Source: Arthrinium phaeospermum (taxonomy: Eukaryota > Ascomycota > Sordariomycetes > Amphisphaeriales > Apiosporaceae). Taken from it: a DNA stretch of 64,000 nucleotides. Location: contig QYRS01000010.1 of the NCBI GenBank assembly GCA_006503535.1, forward strand, positions 1,550,001 to 1,614,000, written 5' to 3'. The notes below the pieces were generated by a model. It did not search any database and was not told where the DNA came from. It saw only the letters and a program-made list of their open reading frames with translations. Below are positions 23,373 through 34,506 of this stretch, piece by piece (position 1 is the stretch's first letter; every line of letters starts with the position of its first letter). The translations under genes were made by a program, and so were the position numbers.

Positions 23373-24080
23373 TATTGAAGGAGCTTTATTTAAATTCTGA
23401 GATGAATAGAGAGATGTGAGGTTCTATAGGGAATTGTTGGTCTGCGTATTGTATAGTGTGCTTTGTTCTGTAATGTAGTAGTGGGAGGGTAGCGTGGAAA
23501 GAGGCGTGGATAGCCTGGCACTATATACTCGCAACTTTGAATTGTACCATGTGTATTTAAACCAATCGACGACCATACGATTGATCAGCAAAAAACCAAT
23601 TGTTATGATGGAACATGAGTCTTCGCACACGTGGAAGTTTCAGCTTCGTGATCACGATTGTTGTGATTTCCAATCAGGCCAGGGGCTGGTCGATTGATAA
23701 TCTGCCAGGCTAGAAGGGTCTCATCTGATAAGTAATACCCGCGCGGGGGACTTGACCGAATTGGTCGGTTTTCTGGGGACTGTCGATGCCAAGACGGGAG
23801 TTATTTCAAGTAGGGGTAAGATGTTGGGGTTGATTACCAATCCAGCTTGTGAACAGGCGGGCAATGCTGGCTGGCTCGTTACTTATCAAAGAAATAGTGG
23901 AGCAAAGCCCAAAACAGCCGCCTGTTCATGCAGTCTTACTTCTGTGCTAGGGACGGGATAATGGCAATGGGATAGCAGTTGACCATGTAGAAGTCTCAAC
24001 CCACAACAAACACGTAATGCCTCTACGTACCAAAAAGTAGATGACAGGGGGTGTCTATGTCTCTTAGTCGTCTCATTACC
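23373..24080. other. Intergenic region
   Basis: No gene seen. It holds the SDR promoter and the 3' end of the fusion gene. Confidence 0.5.
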
Positions 24081-26212
24081 TCAGTTACCACCGAACACTA
24101 TAAGGCTTTGAACACGGACTCCCCCGAAACCGCGCTGACATAGCAGTCCCCGGCCCCGACGGGCGGGGAGCTCAGCCACGACCAAGACACTCACATCGGC
24201 CTGGTCAATGCCAGCTCCGCCGGTCAGCAGCCGCAGCACCGCACAGAGGCTCCGACCCGACGCCAGCACGTCGTCTACCACCACCACCGACGCGCCCGCG
24301 CCCCGAGTGACCGCATCGCGGTCCATGGCCATTCTCCCCTGCTCGTTCTCCTCCCTCCCACCGCCATTGTCCACCGAGACCATGGGCGGAGGCTGCCTGC
24401 CCTCCCCGCGGACCAGCACCAAGGGCACGCCCACGCGCCCAGCCAGCGCCCCCGCCAACACGCCCCCGCCCGTCTCCCGGGCGATGATGGCGTCCACCTT
24501 GTTCCAGTCGCCACCGCCGAGCTGGAAGTGGCTTTCCAATAGCGACGTGCACAGCGCCAGTCCGCCGGGTTGCTGGACGAGGCCGAGCACGTCGCGGAAC
24601 TCGACGCCGGGCCGGGGGAAATCGGGGATCATGCGGACCATGCGCGCGAGCCTCTGTAGCTTTTGATGAAAGTAGGGGAGCAGGTGGCGCTCGGCGAAGG
24701 AGTCTACGTGTCTCTCGTTCTCGTTTGTGGCGTTGTTGTTGTTGAAGACGAAGGTGGGTCGATCATGGTTCCGCTCGGTCAGCACGCTCGTCGGGTTCAA
24801 CGCCTCTTTATCATGGTTATTATCGTCTGGGGCGTTATTATCAGAATCCAAAGCGTACGGCCCGCGGCGTATTATGTCCGCCGTCTCTTGGCCAGCCTGG
24901 ACGCGGACCGCGACGAGTCTGCTACCGCCGGGCACCAGGTGAGAAAAGGCAGCGACCGGCGCCTCGTCGCTTATTAGGCCGGTGATGAGCAGCACGTCGA
25001 CCTCCATATTGGCCGCCTCGGAGACGACATCCAGGAATCTCTCCTCGCGCAACCGAGGACGTTTCCACAACTGGTCCTGGAGGAACTCGACCATGGCAAG
25101 GTGGTGCTGTTCTTTATATGCGCGATCGTAACGCAGGCGGTTCAGGTCGGCCCCGGAAGCGGTCGCGTATCGACGCGCGGTGGCATCGCTGATGCTCGCC
25201 ACGTGCGCCCTGAGATTGCGCTGCCGGTTCAAGACGCAGGCCCACCGGCCGGCGCAGTGGTCTCGACCGGCGGCGGGGTCGCCCGTGACCAAGACGATGA
25301 GCTTGGGCTTGGGCTCCTCGGGCAGCGCGATGGCATGCTGGGTAAAGATCTTCATCACTTCAGGCGTGCTGTACACGAGCTTCCCTTGGTGGGTCGTGTC
25401 CTCATGGCGGCCCATGTCCCGGCATACCTTACGCCACTCGGATCGGATGGCCCGGCCCCTGGCCGTGTCGTCCTGGATGGAGAGTCCCGTGACGAAGGCG
25501 GCAAAGGCGTCCAGTGTTTGATCTTCGTCCGCTATGCTGAGGAAGGCCTCGGGGAAGGAGGCGGTGCGGTGGCATACCAGATCGCCAATGTCCAAGGTCT
25601 CCTCCCGATGGAACACAACCACCAACCCCCGGGCGGGTAGGGGTACTAGCATTCCTAGTGCCTTTTCGATGTACTTTTGTTGGGGGTGCATACCGTACAT
25701 GCTATGGCAGAATACAATGACGTCGAACTTCTCTTCCTGATCGTCTTTCAGGGCGGCGCTGCTTGTCGCGTCACCGTCGAGAAGGAATGGGCCGCGGTGG
25801 ATGACAGGAAGGGTTTCCAGGGCAGGAAACGGCGACGATGACGATTGGGGAATATGACCAAGCATATTCTCCAACCTCGTGGCAAATAGCTCGTTCCGCT
25901 CGAAAGCGGTGTATCTTGCGATCTTCTGTCTCACAGGGCCCGGTAGGTATCCAAGGACGCTTTTCGGGCCAGGTCCGATTTCGAGGACCGAGACACGGTC
26001 GCGCGAACGGAAAAGGGGCATGAGCACCTCTGTTAGTTGAGGGATGATGAAGTCTTGGTACGTAGACCGTCCCGCGCCCTGCGAGATGCTATCAAAACCA
26101 TCGCTGTACTGCGCGTCTGACAGTCGTCGACCGAGGGGCGAATCCGGAGGGGCGAATCCGGACCTCCAGCCTTCTGCTGGAGAGCTTGTATGAGGGAAGT
26201 GAGGGTAGCCAT
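24081..26212 (-). CDS. Methyltransferase-like / phosphomevalonate kinase-like / adenine phosphoribosyltransferase fusion, frameshifted near the start
   Basis: An intronless gene that would encode 705 aa from the ATG at 26212. The N-terminus MATLTSLIQALQQKAGG fits a real start, but a 14-bp direct duplication (26133-26160) shifts the frame after residue 22. The remaining 680 codons are open. Numbering below is for the single-copy frame. Residues 25 to about 260 look like a class I methyltransferase (VLEIGPGPKS at 71-80; FDVIVFCHSMYGMH). Residues about 297-440 resemble animal-type phosphomevalonate kinase: LIVLVTGDPAAGRDH in place of the P-loop, DLNRL..YKEQHHLAMVEF, and VDVLLITGLISDEAPVAAF. The usual P-loop Lys is Arg here. 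After an Asn-rich linker, residues about 516-705 match adenine phosphoribosyltransferase (MIPDFPRPGVEFRDV; PRPP loop VVVVDDVLASGRS at 638-650). Substrates are unknown. Neighbouring oxidative genes suggest specialised metabolism. Confidence 0.75.
26133..26160. repeat. 14-bp tandem duplication inside the fusion gene
   Basis: Two perfect adjacent copies of GAGGGGCGAATCCG (plus strand), at 26133-26146 and 26147-26160. Fourteen is not a multiple of three. With one copy, the ATG at 26212 is in frame with the whole downstream protein (GGPDSPLGRRLSDAQY); with two copies it is not. Confidence 0.95.
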
Positions 26213-26483
26213 TGTATGTCGATGAATGTATGTGTGGTTCTTTTACTTGATGTCGAAAGGCAATGGTCGATAAGCGGGTGGCCCTGTTTATATACAATTG
26301 GGACCACGGGAAGTCCCTGTGTATTCAATGGTACTGGGAGTCAATGGGAACCTTGTGATATGATTTTCTACATGTTCAGTCATAGGGGGTTTCTGGCTTC
26401 ACTTCACTGAGCGTGTTCTCTATTCAATACCCTAAATTGCCCTGGACCCCCTTGGTTCAATTTCAGATTTATCAAGTCCAGTT

Positions 26484-28258
26484 CTATTTGACAACAACGC
26501 CCTTTAGATCTCCCTCGGCAATGTAACGACTCACCGCCTCATCAAAGCCCACAGGCCCGCCGGGATAAGGCAACTTCCTCTTCGCCACAGCCATCGCCTT
26601 CTCATCCGGCGGCCCGTTCCGGTAGCCCGTGAAGTAAGTCGGCGGACACGTCGTGAGCAGAGGGACGTACCAAGTCGCCAACCCCAAACACTCGTCCACC
26701 CAGCCCTGCTCGCCCTCGACCGTGGCCTCGACCACGACGCGGGCCGGGTCGGAGTTGCTGCTGCGCGCGACGGCGGCGGCGGCGGCGACGAGGTGCGACG
26801 TCATGCGCGCCTGCGACGTGTAGACGGCCGTCATGTTGGCGTTGGCCCCGCTATTGGCCCCGACCGAGAAGAACAGGTTGGGAAAGCCGTTGGTGCACAC
26901 CCCCAGCAGCGTCCCGAAGTCCAGACTCGCCCACTTGTCGTCCAGGTCGCGGCCCCCGCGCCCGCGGCAGTAGGCGTGCGCCGCCGCCGTGGGGCTCTGG
27001 CCCGTCCCCGCGATCTCGAAGCCCGTCGCGAGGACGAGCGCGTCGAGCTGGTACTCCCTTTTCTGCGCCTCCCCTTCGTCCTCGCCCGTACCGCCGACGA
27101 TAACGCCCGCACGCGTGTACGCCTCGACGCCCCGCCCGTCCGTGTCCACCAGCGTGACGTTGGGCCGGTCGAAGGCCTGCAGGTACGCGTTGTGGAACGC
27201 GGGCCGCTTGCACCAGCCGGGGTACCAGGGCGTCAGCTTCTCGGCCGTGGCCGGGTCCTTGACGGTGCGGCGGATGTGGTCCCGGAGCCGGGCGGCGTGG
27301 GGGGCCTCGCGCCGCAGCATCCACTCCGTGTGCTCGGCCGCGGCCTTCTTCGTGTCCCGGCTCAGGCTCAGGTCCTGGGCGCGCCGGCTGCCCCAGATGC
27401 CCGAGAGCGAGGGGTAGCGGCTCCGCTCGTCGTCGACCAGGTTCATGTCGGGCGTGACGCCGGCGTCGTCGGTGAAGAAGAGGCTCAGGTTCTCCTGCCG
27501 CTCGTGCTGCCAGCCCGGCCGCCCCCCTTTCGTCACCTTGGCCCAGAGCGCCGGCGTCGTGGCCTCGTCCTGGTGCGGGCCGACGTAGATGGGGGTTCGC
27601 TGGAAGACGTAGAGATGCTTGGCCCATTTGGCGAGTTCCGGCACGGCCTGGACGGCGGTCGCCGCCGTGCCCACGATGCCGACCACCTTGTCCTGCAGCT
27701 TGGTCATTTTCGGGTCCTTGTAGGATCCGCCCGTGTATTCGTAATCCCACCGGGCGGCGTGGAACAGCTTCTTCTCCTTCCGGAACTCCTCGATGCCGGG
27801 GAGGGCGGGGATGGACATGTTGGCCAAGACGCCGGTGGTGTTGATGATGAACTGTGCGGAAATGGCAAACTCGCCGTTGAGGTGCTCGTAGTCTGGTACC
27901 AGATTTCGCCTCAGCTTGATGTCCCAGCGAGCTTCCGAGTCGTTCCAGGTAGCACCCACGAATGTCGTGCAGAACATGCCCTGGAGTCCGAACTTGGCCG
28001 CGATGTGCTCGGCGTTCTGTCGGATCTCCTCGCCGTGCGAGTAGCGGTGCGTGGGGACGAATCCGGATTCTTCCAGCAGGGGAAGGTAGCAGTACCCCTC
28101 CACGTCGCACTGCAGGCCGGGGTACCGGTTCCAGTACCAAGTGCCGCCCCATCCACCGGCATTGTCGACGAGGACGATGTCCTTGGGGTCGAATCCCGCT
28201 TGGCATTTTCGATCAGGTACTTCTCTCGAGTGGAGATGTCAACTGGAATCGAGCCCAT
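26484..28258 (-). pseudogene. Baeyer-Villiger flavin monooxygenase, N-terminally deleted and frameshifted
   Basis: Flavoprotein monooxygenase of the fungal BVMO type that inserts oxygen next to ketones using FAD and NADPH. From the ATG at 28258 (MGSIPVDISTREKY) the frame soon breaks near 28199-28201. The correct frame resumes as AGFDPKDIVLVDNAGGWGGTWYW and then runs 550 codons to the stop. The diagnostic RYPGLQCDVEGYCYLP, the FHAARWDYEYTGG region, the second Rossmann motif GIVGTAATAVQAVP and the C-terminal ATGFE are present. The first Rossmann motif GxGxxG, normally about 70-80 residues after the start, is absent. EKY is followed almost at once by LIEN, so an internal deletion is likely. Upstream DNA does not encode the missing part. 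It is unlikely to bind FAD as sequenced. It lies between the fusion gene and the epoxide hydrolase on the same strand. Confidence 0.85.
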
Positions 28259-29486
28259 TTTGGGGAGACAGTGATTGTGAAATTTAAAGGGAGTCGAGCA
28301 GATGAGAGATATTCATGCAGCTTGAAGAAATCAAGCGTGATATGAGGATATTGGTATCAAGGCTGCAGGAAGGGGCAGTTTTATACCACGCTGAGACCCG
28401 AGACCCACCGCCGGTGCATAACGTATGTTGCGGGCATGGCCCCGACGCGGGGTTGGAGATAATCACCGCACAAGGTGGTATGCGAACCCCGGCCGGCAGT
28501 TGGGTTCCGCGTTATTCACTGGATACTTTGCGGACTGCGCGGTAGCGAGCGGGGACTCTGCGTTGTGCATTATGCACCCTGTTATGCACTTGATTATACG
28601 TCGGGTATGCTTGATCTGGAGATTCGGCTATCCGGTGTGGGCCCTTTATTATACTCTGTCATCCCGGTATCGTGGCCCAACACCAGCCTCCCCTAACCAA
28701 ATTGAAATCATGGAAAAAGTCGTCGTCACCCAACGGAACCGGCGTGATGGTATTGCGGACATTATCTGATAGGCCGAACTCTCCGTTCCATGTAAACTCA
28801 ACTTGGTATAGAAGACCTGTTCATAGTATTACAGTTCTCCAGCTTGAATCCAAATAGAGTCGTTCATATTAATGCTTGCACCACCTTCCCCACTTCCGCG
28901 TCCCGCTGACCCCGATTGCTCGGCAGCCGGCTGTTGTGAAAAGCGAGCCCCGGCCACCTGGTTATTGTGAAGGCTAAGCGATCACCCGACTTCAAATCAT
29001 CTCCGCTGCTTCCCTCTTGACTTCGCAGACCATTCCAGGCGTCTTCTTCCTTTACCGGAAAGCATCGCTGCCGCACATCTCTTATGAATCAAGTTATGCA
29101 AGTCAGAAGCTCATGCATGTCTGACACTGCTGTCTTCTCAGGTCATCGCCTAGGCGTGGGCGGCCTCCAGCTGGGCGGGCCAATGATGCTACTGCATACT
29201 GCCGTGTGAGAGCGACTTATATGACTTCTACACCATGCAAAGTGCCTTGATACCCTGCGCGGTATTTGGATTGGCTGCTCTAGCATGCATTACCGTCCAG
29301 CAGGGATCCTGCCAAGTCTCGTAGAAGAAGATATGGGAAAAGTGCAATTCGTTAGCTAAAATGTAAAGACAGAAGACCGCTTAGAGCGTCTGTAGTGAGT
29401 GTCCCGCCCATAAAGGCCGCCACGTTGTACGCACACACACAAGTTTCCTCCATAGAAACGTTCAATCCATGCCTGGTAGCTAGCTA
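28259..29486. other. Intergenic region
   Basis: No supported gene. It holds the BVMO promoter and the 3' end of the hydrolase gene. Confidence 0.5.
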
Positions 29487-30676
29487 TCAAGACAAAGTAG
29501 CAAAGAATTCCGAGATATGCTCAACCACGGCATCCGGCTGTTCCTGGGGCAGATAATGCCCCGATCCCGGAACGACCTTGGCGCCTCGGTAGCAGCCTGC
29601 CTTGACGACATGGGCGTCGCCGAAGCAACTCCAAGCCCCGGGGAACAGGTGAGGCGCCCAGTCACACTCCCCCGCCATGAAGCACAAGGGCACGTCAATG
29701 GTGCGGTTCGCCAGGAGCAGCAAGTCGTGCTCCATCATGGTGGTTACCGCTCGGTAGTAACTCAGCCCGCCCAGAAACCCGGTGCGCCCGTACTCGGAGA
29801 CGTAGACCCGCAGCTCTGATCTGGGAAGCCACGCCATGCTGCCGGCGGCATCTTCGATCCCCATTTCCATCATCACCTCCGGCATCGTCTTTTCCATGGG
29901 CATGATGTAGTACGCAGGCATGGAAGCCGCCATGCTTTGGGCAGAAAAGGGTTCCAGAGCATGGACCCTGTTCCCAGACCAGCTCGCAGACTTGGAATAG
30001 AGGTAACTCCCCAAAAATGCTTCGAGACCCTGGGGCGGGCTATCCCAATCCTGGACGGCCTGCTCGGTAGACAGATACCATTGGTAATGCTTCTTGGGAG
30101 GGCTCAGCTGGGCGAGCGCGCCCGGCAAGTCCAGCTTGGGCTTGGTCGTGGGGCCGCATCCGGGCGCGCGGGGTCGCCCAGGACGGGAATGCCGGGGCTC
30201 CGGGCAGGCACAGCCATCTGCACGCAGGATAGGAAGAGGTCGGGCCGCATCATCACGGCACAGGCGGACAGGAAGCTTCCGAGATCGTTGCCGATGACGC
30301 TGTACACCGACGTGTAGCCCAAGGCGTGAACGAGGTTCACAAGATCCCGGACAGCGTTCGTAGCGGCAAACTCTCTGAGGTCCGTCTCCTGGTACGATGA
30401 ATTGGACCAGCCCAGAGTGCGGCCGAACCCGCGCAGGTCAGGAGCGACGCAATAGAAACCGTCGCCGAGCTCCGCGATTCGCTTGATGACTTTGCGCCAC
30501 GAGTAGGCAAGCTCGGGATAGCCATGCAGTAAAAGGACGAGAGGCTTTCCCGGGGTTCCGGCGGTGATAGTGTGGAAGGTCAGGCCACAAGTAGCAGTGC
30601 AGTCGACGAAACGACTTGCGACTCCTGCCGGCAAGGGTAATGGCGAGAAAGAAGGAATTCCGGTAGAAGTAGGCAT
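29487..30676 (-). CDS. Epoxide hydrolase-type alpha/beta hydrolase, one-base frameshift
   Basis: Intronless, about 396 aa from the ATG at 30676. The alpha/beta-hydrolase core shows the oxyanion motif HGYPELAYSW, then PDLRGFG. The nucleophile elbow GNDLGSF has Asp as nucleophile, as in epoxide hydrolases and haloacid dehalogenases. Later come the acid region AGECDWAP and the catalytic His in VPGSGHYLPQEQPD. The cap domain lies between. The frame breaks at the GGGG at 30150-30153 (plus strand): the coding strand has CCCC where five C are needed. It resumes as KLDLPGALAQLSPPKKHYQW. The length of 1190 nt is one base short of a whole number of codons. Epoxide hydrolases open epoxides made by monooxygenases. 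The enzyme fits next to the BVMO in a pathway, but the substrate is unknown. Confidence 0.82.
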
Positions 30677-31297
30677 GATGATACGTATCAATGACAGAGC
30701 AACGAAACCTGTACTGTTCTTCTCAATTGTGTGGGACTTCTTTCTTTTTTTTTTTTTTTTCGATTCGTACCAAAGTTTCCCGGTAAAAATAAAAGATTTA
30801 TAAAGAATAAATTACTTTAAAAATAATAAACTTAAAAATAAAGTATTATACCTAATACTTTCGAAACTTTTAAAAATATTTTAATAATTATAATTCTTAT
30901 AAATTAATAAAAGCTTAATAACGGCTAATATATCGATAATTATAAAATTCCTTCTCCGGTTCCGGTTTTATTTCCGGTCGCTGTTAATAACTTAGCGGAT
31001 TACGTATAAAAGGCTGTCCTCGTTTCCTTTATTAATTACTTAAAAGTTTTTTATTTAATATAACTATATATACTATTTACTACCACGCTTATTTATTATA
31101 GCGATAAAGATTTCCGAAATTAATCGACGTTTAATATATTATAAAAAAGGGAAATTAATAATAAATAATTAATATAAAACTACCTACTTTAATACTACGA
31201 AATTTTTAAAAAAATATAAACGATTTTAAAAACCCTTAAAAACTATTAAATATAAGGTTAAAAAAATCCCTTATTTAAGCCGATTTTTTATAAAATA

Positions 31298-32072
31298 AGC
31301 TAACGCACCCCTTAACAAACCACCCCCCTTAACGGACTAACTCCTTAAAATATTAATTATAAATCGAAATTAATAGGTAAAATTAAGGTCTAAACTTTTT
31401 TATATAGCATTTATCTTTATTTATATTAAGGTATTTTTTAAAATTTTAAATATTAGATAATACTTTATTTAAAAAGTATTTTATTTAAATTTAAAATATA
31501 AAATATATCCTTTATTATTTATAAAATTAAATTTTTTAAATATTTTATATTTATTTTAATTATAAATATATAGTATAAAGTAAAGAGATTTTAAAATATA
31601 AAATATATAAAAGGTTATTTTAAAATTTATAAAAAAGTGGTAAATTTTATATAGAAAAAATAAGGTTTATATTATAATATTAAATATAATTATTAATATT
31701 TTTTTTTAATTTTTTTTTCTAACACTTTTAATTACTATAAACTTATATACTTTTAATAAAAAAGAAATCTTTTTTTATTTAAATTTAAAAAGTTATTTAA
31801 AATTATTATAATAAGTACCTTCTCTTATAATTTATTAAGAAAAGTACTTATAAAATTTTAAATATCTTTTAATAATTATTTAAAAATATTAACAATTTTA
31901 TTATTTTTATATAAAAATTAAAATCGTTTTATATTATAATTTATTAATTAGAAAAGAAGATAGTATATTTATTCGATTTTTATTCGATTTTATATAATAC
32001 TTTAAAAATCGTAATTTTAGGTGTAAAAGCTGGTGCGTTAAAGGGGGTGGTGCGTTAAAAGGTGCGTTAGCT
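31298..32072. mobile_element. Inverted-repeat DNA element (MITE-like), flanked by TA
   Basis: Terminal inverted repeats of at least 40 bp lie at 31298-31337 (starting AGCTAACGCACC) and 32033-32072 (ending GGTGCGTTAGCT). About 34 of 40 positions match; most differences are C/T. Each end is bordered by TA (31296-31297 and 32073-32074), the target duplication of Tc1/mariner-type transposons. The interior is 700 bp of AT-rich sequence with no open frame, so it is a non-autonomous or RIP-degraded copy. The TIR contains repeated GTGCGTTA words. Confidence 0.7.
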
Positions 32073-32345
32073 TATATATTATCGGTTACGAGTTTCTTTT
32101 AAAAGAATAAAATCTCGATAATAATAAAACTTTCTTTATCGAATAAATCGAGCTATTTTAAAAATTTTACAATAAAAAAAAAAAAAAAAAAACTTAATTT
32201 AAGCCTTCTTTTTTAATTATAATATTTAAAAAAACCCTTAATTCCGGGCGTTAATTAAAGGGCTCGGCGAAGAGGATAACGAGTAGATCGACCGAGGCGG
32301 TAACGAACCAGGCCGGGCCATACGTAGTGGCACTTATCGGAGCGC

Positions 32346-32386
32346 TGGAGGGGGAGGGAGGGAGGGAGGGAGAGAGGGAGGGAGGG
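32346..32386 (+). repeat. (GGGA)n purine tract
   Basis: About 40 bp of uninterrupted G/A dominated by GGGA units at the right edge of the AT-rich tract. It could form quadruplex or triplex structures. Confidence 0.8.
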
Positions 32387-32460
32387 CGTTATATAAGGCT
32401 AACGAGGTAGTTTTAAACCTTGCCGATCGATAATATTAATATTAATATTTTATATATAAA

Positions 32461-34506
32461 TATAAACTTTTAAATCAGTACAGTTTAGCTTTTTACCTAG
32501 GAGGATAATTGTATAGGATAATGCTTAGGATAACTTACCTAAATTATATCACAAGTTGTTTTATTACCGTTGACGCCGCGGCCGGCGTTTATGATCGACT
32601 TTCAAAATTCCGGTTCCGTCTATGGCTAAGTATCCAGCGGTGAGTGGCTAGATCCCTGAGGCTCGGAAGTCGCTAGCCGCCTAGGCCTGCCGACGCAGAC
32701 GGGTGCCGGTGCTTCGAGACGCCCATGTGGCCGTCGCGCGACAGGGTGTTGGACCTGTCCATCGTCGTCACGCTGATCATCGAGGGCCTCTGTGTCTGGC
32801 GAGTTTCAGGTTTACCTTGACGACATCTCGTGAAGGCGTACTGCAGCAATGGTAAGCTCATCAGCTAGGTAGAAGTAGTAGTAGTCTAGGCCCCATGATG
32901 AGCGTGGGTGCCCTGCCGTCCTTTGCTTCGCTTGATGCGCACGCCAATGGCGAATTGCCTGTATTAGCATTATCAGCATTCGATCAACTTTCCATAGGGT
33001 GCCGTACATAATCCCATGGAAAAGCTCCATCTTTTCTCTGCGAAAAACGACCGTACGTGATGAAATGCAAAGCCAGCGAAATGGGACATCAGGGTGGATG
33101 CAGGAAAAGCAAAGCTAAGACTTGGGGGAACGACACGCTGTAGCCACTAAAACCATGATCCTGGCATACAAGCAACAAGCTTTTACCCCATGTTTCGGAC
33201 TTCGCATTGCGGGCTGGCTGGCTGCCAACCCTCCGTTTTTTCAATCTCACATCTCCTTCTTAGCGGTAGATCGCCTTGGACCTACTCCAGTGGTCTTTAG
33301 AAAGACAATTGTACGTAGTAAGATCGCATGCATGCAATTGCGGTGCTCAGAGCAGTATCACACGGAAAGAACATGACTAGCACGATTGCTTCGTTCTGGC
33401 GTTGGTGCCGCACCACCAAAAAAAAACCTTCCATGGTGGCTGGGTTACAGTTGCACCGGGGGATTCTGCAGCTCCACGAGGATTCTAAAACTTCCGGAAC
33501 CTTCATGTTGACATCACACGGAGCCCCTTTGCTGGTACCGGAGAGAAAGGTGAAGAAAAGAACGAAAACACGGCTCGTTGTTTTCAGGACCACACCCATA
33601 GGGAAGGGCCAAGACGGGTTACGGCACTGGGCGAACTGTACGCGCGTGCCGGGCAGCCCTCAGTCCACTGTCCGCAACGGATAGCTTAGCCGTCAGGTCG
33701 TAGCAGCACGTCCCAGGCGCGCATTCTAGAGCACCCAGGGAGGAAGCAGCACCGGGAAAGCATGCCGTCATGCTACTTCGGTTCAATTGAAACCGCCCTT
33801 TTGGCGGGCGCTGATTGGCTGAGGAGAACTTGTTCCGGCGGCCAGGGCTGGGGGTGATGAGTAAGATGAGCTGTCCACAGGGTGAAACAAGTGCGGTTCA
33901 AGCTTTGCCAAGTTTTTTCCCTTGCTGGCGGCCGGCACCAACGTCATCGACACCAATTGCACCCAATTTGTCGCACCACACCCTGTGACACCGTACTGCA
34001 CCCGGACACTGGCTCACTGGGGAAAACACGCTAAACGCAATGCGCATCGCGCAAAATGCGAAAGAGTAAGTATTGATCTCGATTCCACATGGCCCAGTGT
34101 TACCCGACAGGCCTGGCAAAATACAGTACGATTGCATTGTCTGTGCCGGAAGCCGACATTTGTCAAACGCTGTCCATCCATCCCAAAAGGAAAAGAAGAC
34201 GATCTCAGGTAGGATGTAGTGACGTCAAGCCGCCTAGAGCCCGTTCGGCTCCTTGCTGCGTGCAAGCTTGCTTTGCCCTGGAGCTTGCGTCCAGCCAGTG
34301 GTTTATATCTTCGGGCCACCGCAGCTTCGTTTCCTTGAACCTTACCAGCCTGTGCACCATCATCACTCATCACAGCATCTCCAACCTGCCGACTCTTCCA
34401 TCTAGCTATCCACAGGATTAGCTAGCCCAGAGGCTGTCTCTGCCTCCTTCCGCCCTTTCCGATCAATCGGATCTTTTCTCGCAGTGAATTGGACATCACG
34501 ACAAAA
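32461..34506. other. Intergenic region
   Basis: About 2 kb of normal base composition with only short, unconvincing open frames. The right end is the PAP2 gene promoter, with a C/T-rich leader before its ATG. Confidence 0.5.

Larger units (their letters stand above)
30677..32460. other. AT-rich, RIP-like tract
   Basis: From about 30750 to 32460 the sequence becomes extremely AT-rich, with abundant TpA and few CpA/TpG, in contrast to the GC-rich flanks. No open frame of note exists. This is the look of repeat DNA mutated by RIP. It contains the inverted-repeat element at 31298-32072 and ends in a G-rich purine tract. The tract starts less than 100 bp from the hydrolase ATG. Confidence 0.8.

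Noticed and set aside
26793..28274. 493-codon open frame on the plus strand across the monooxygenase
   Set aside because: Arg/Val/Gly-rich reverse-strand shadow; the minus strand carries the BVMO motifs.
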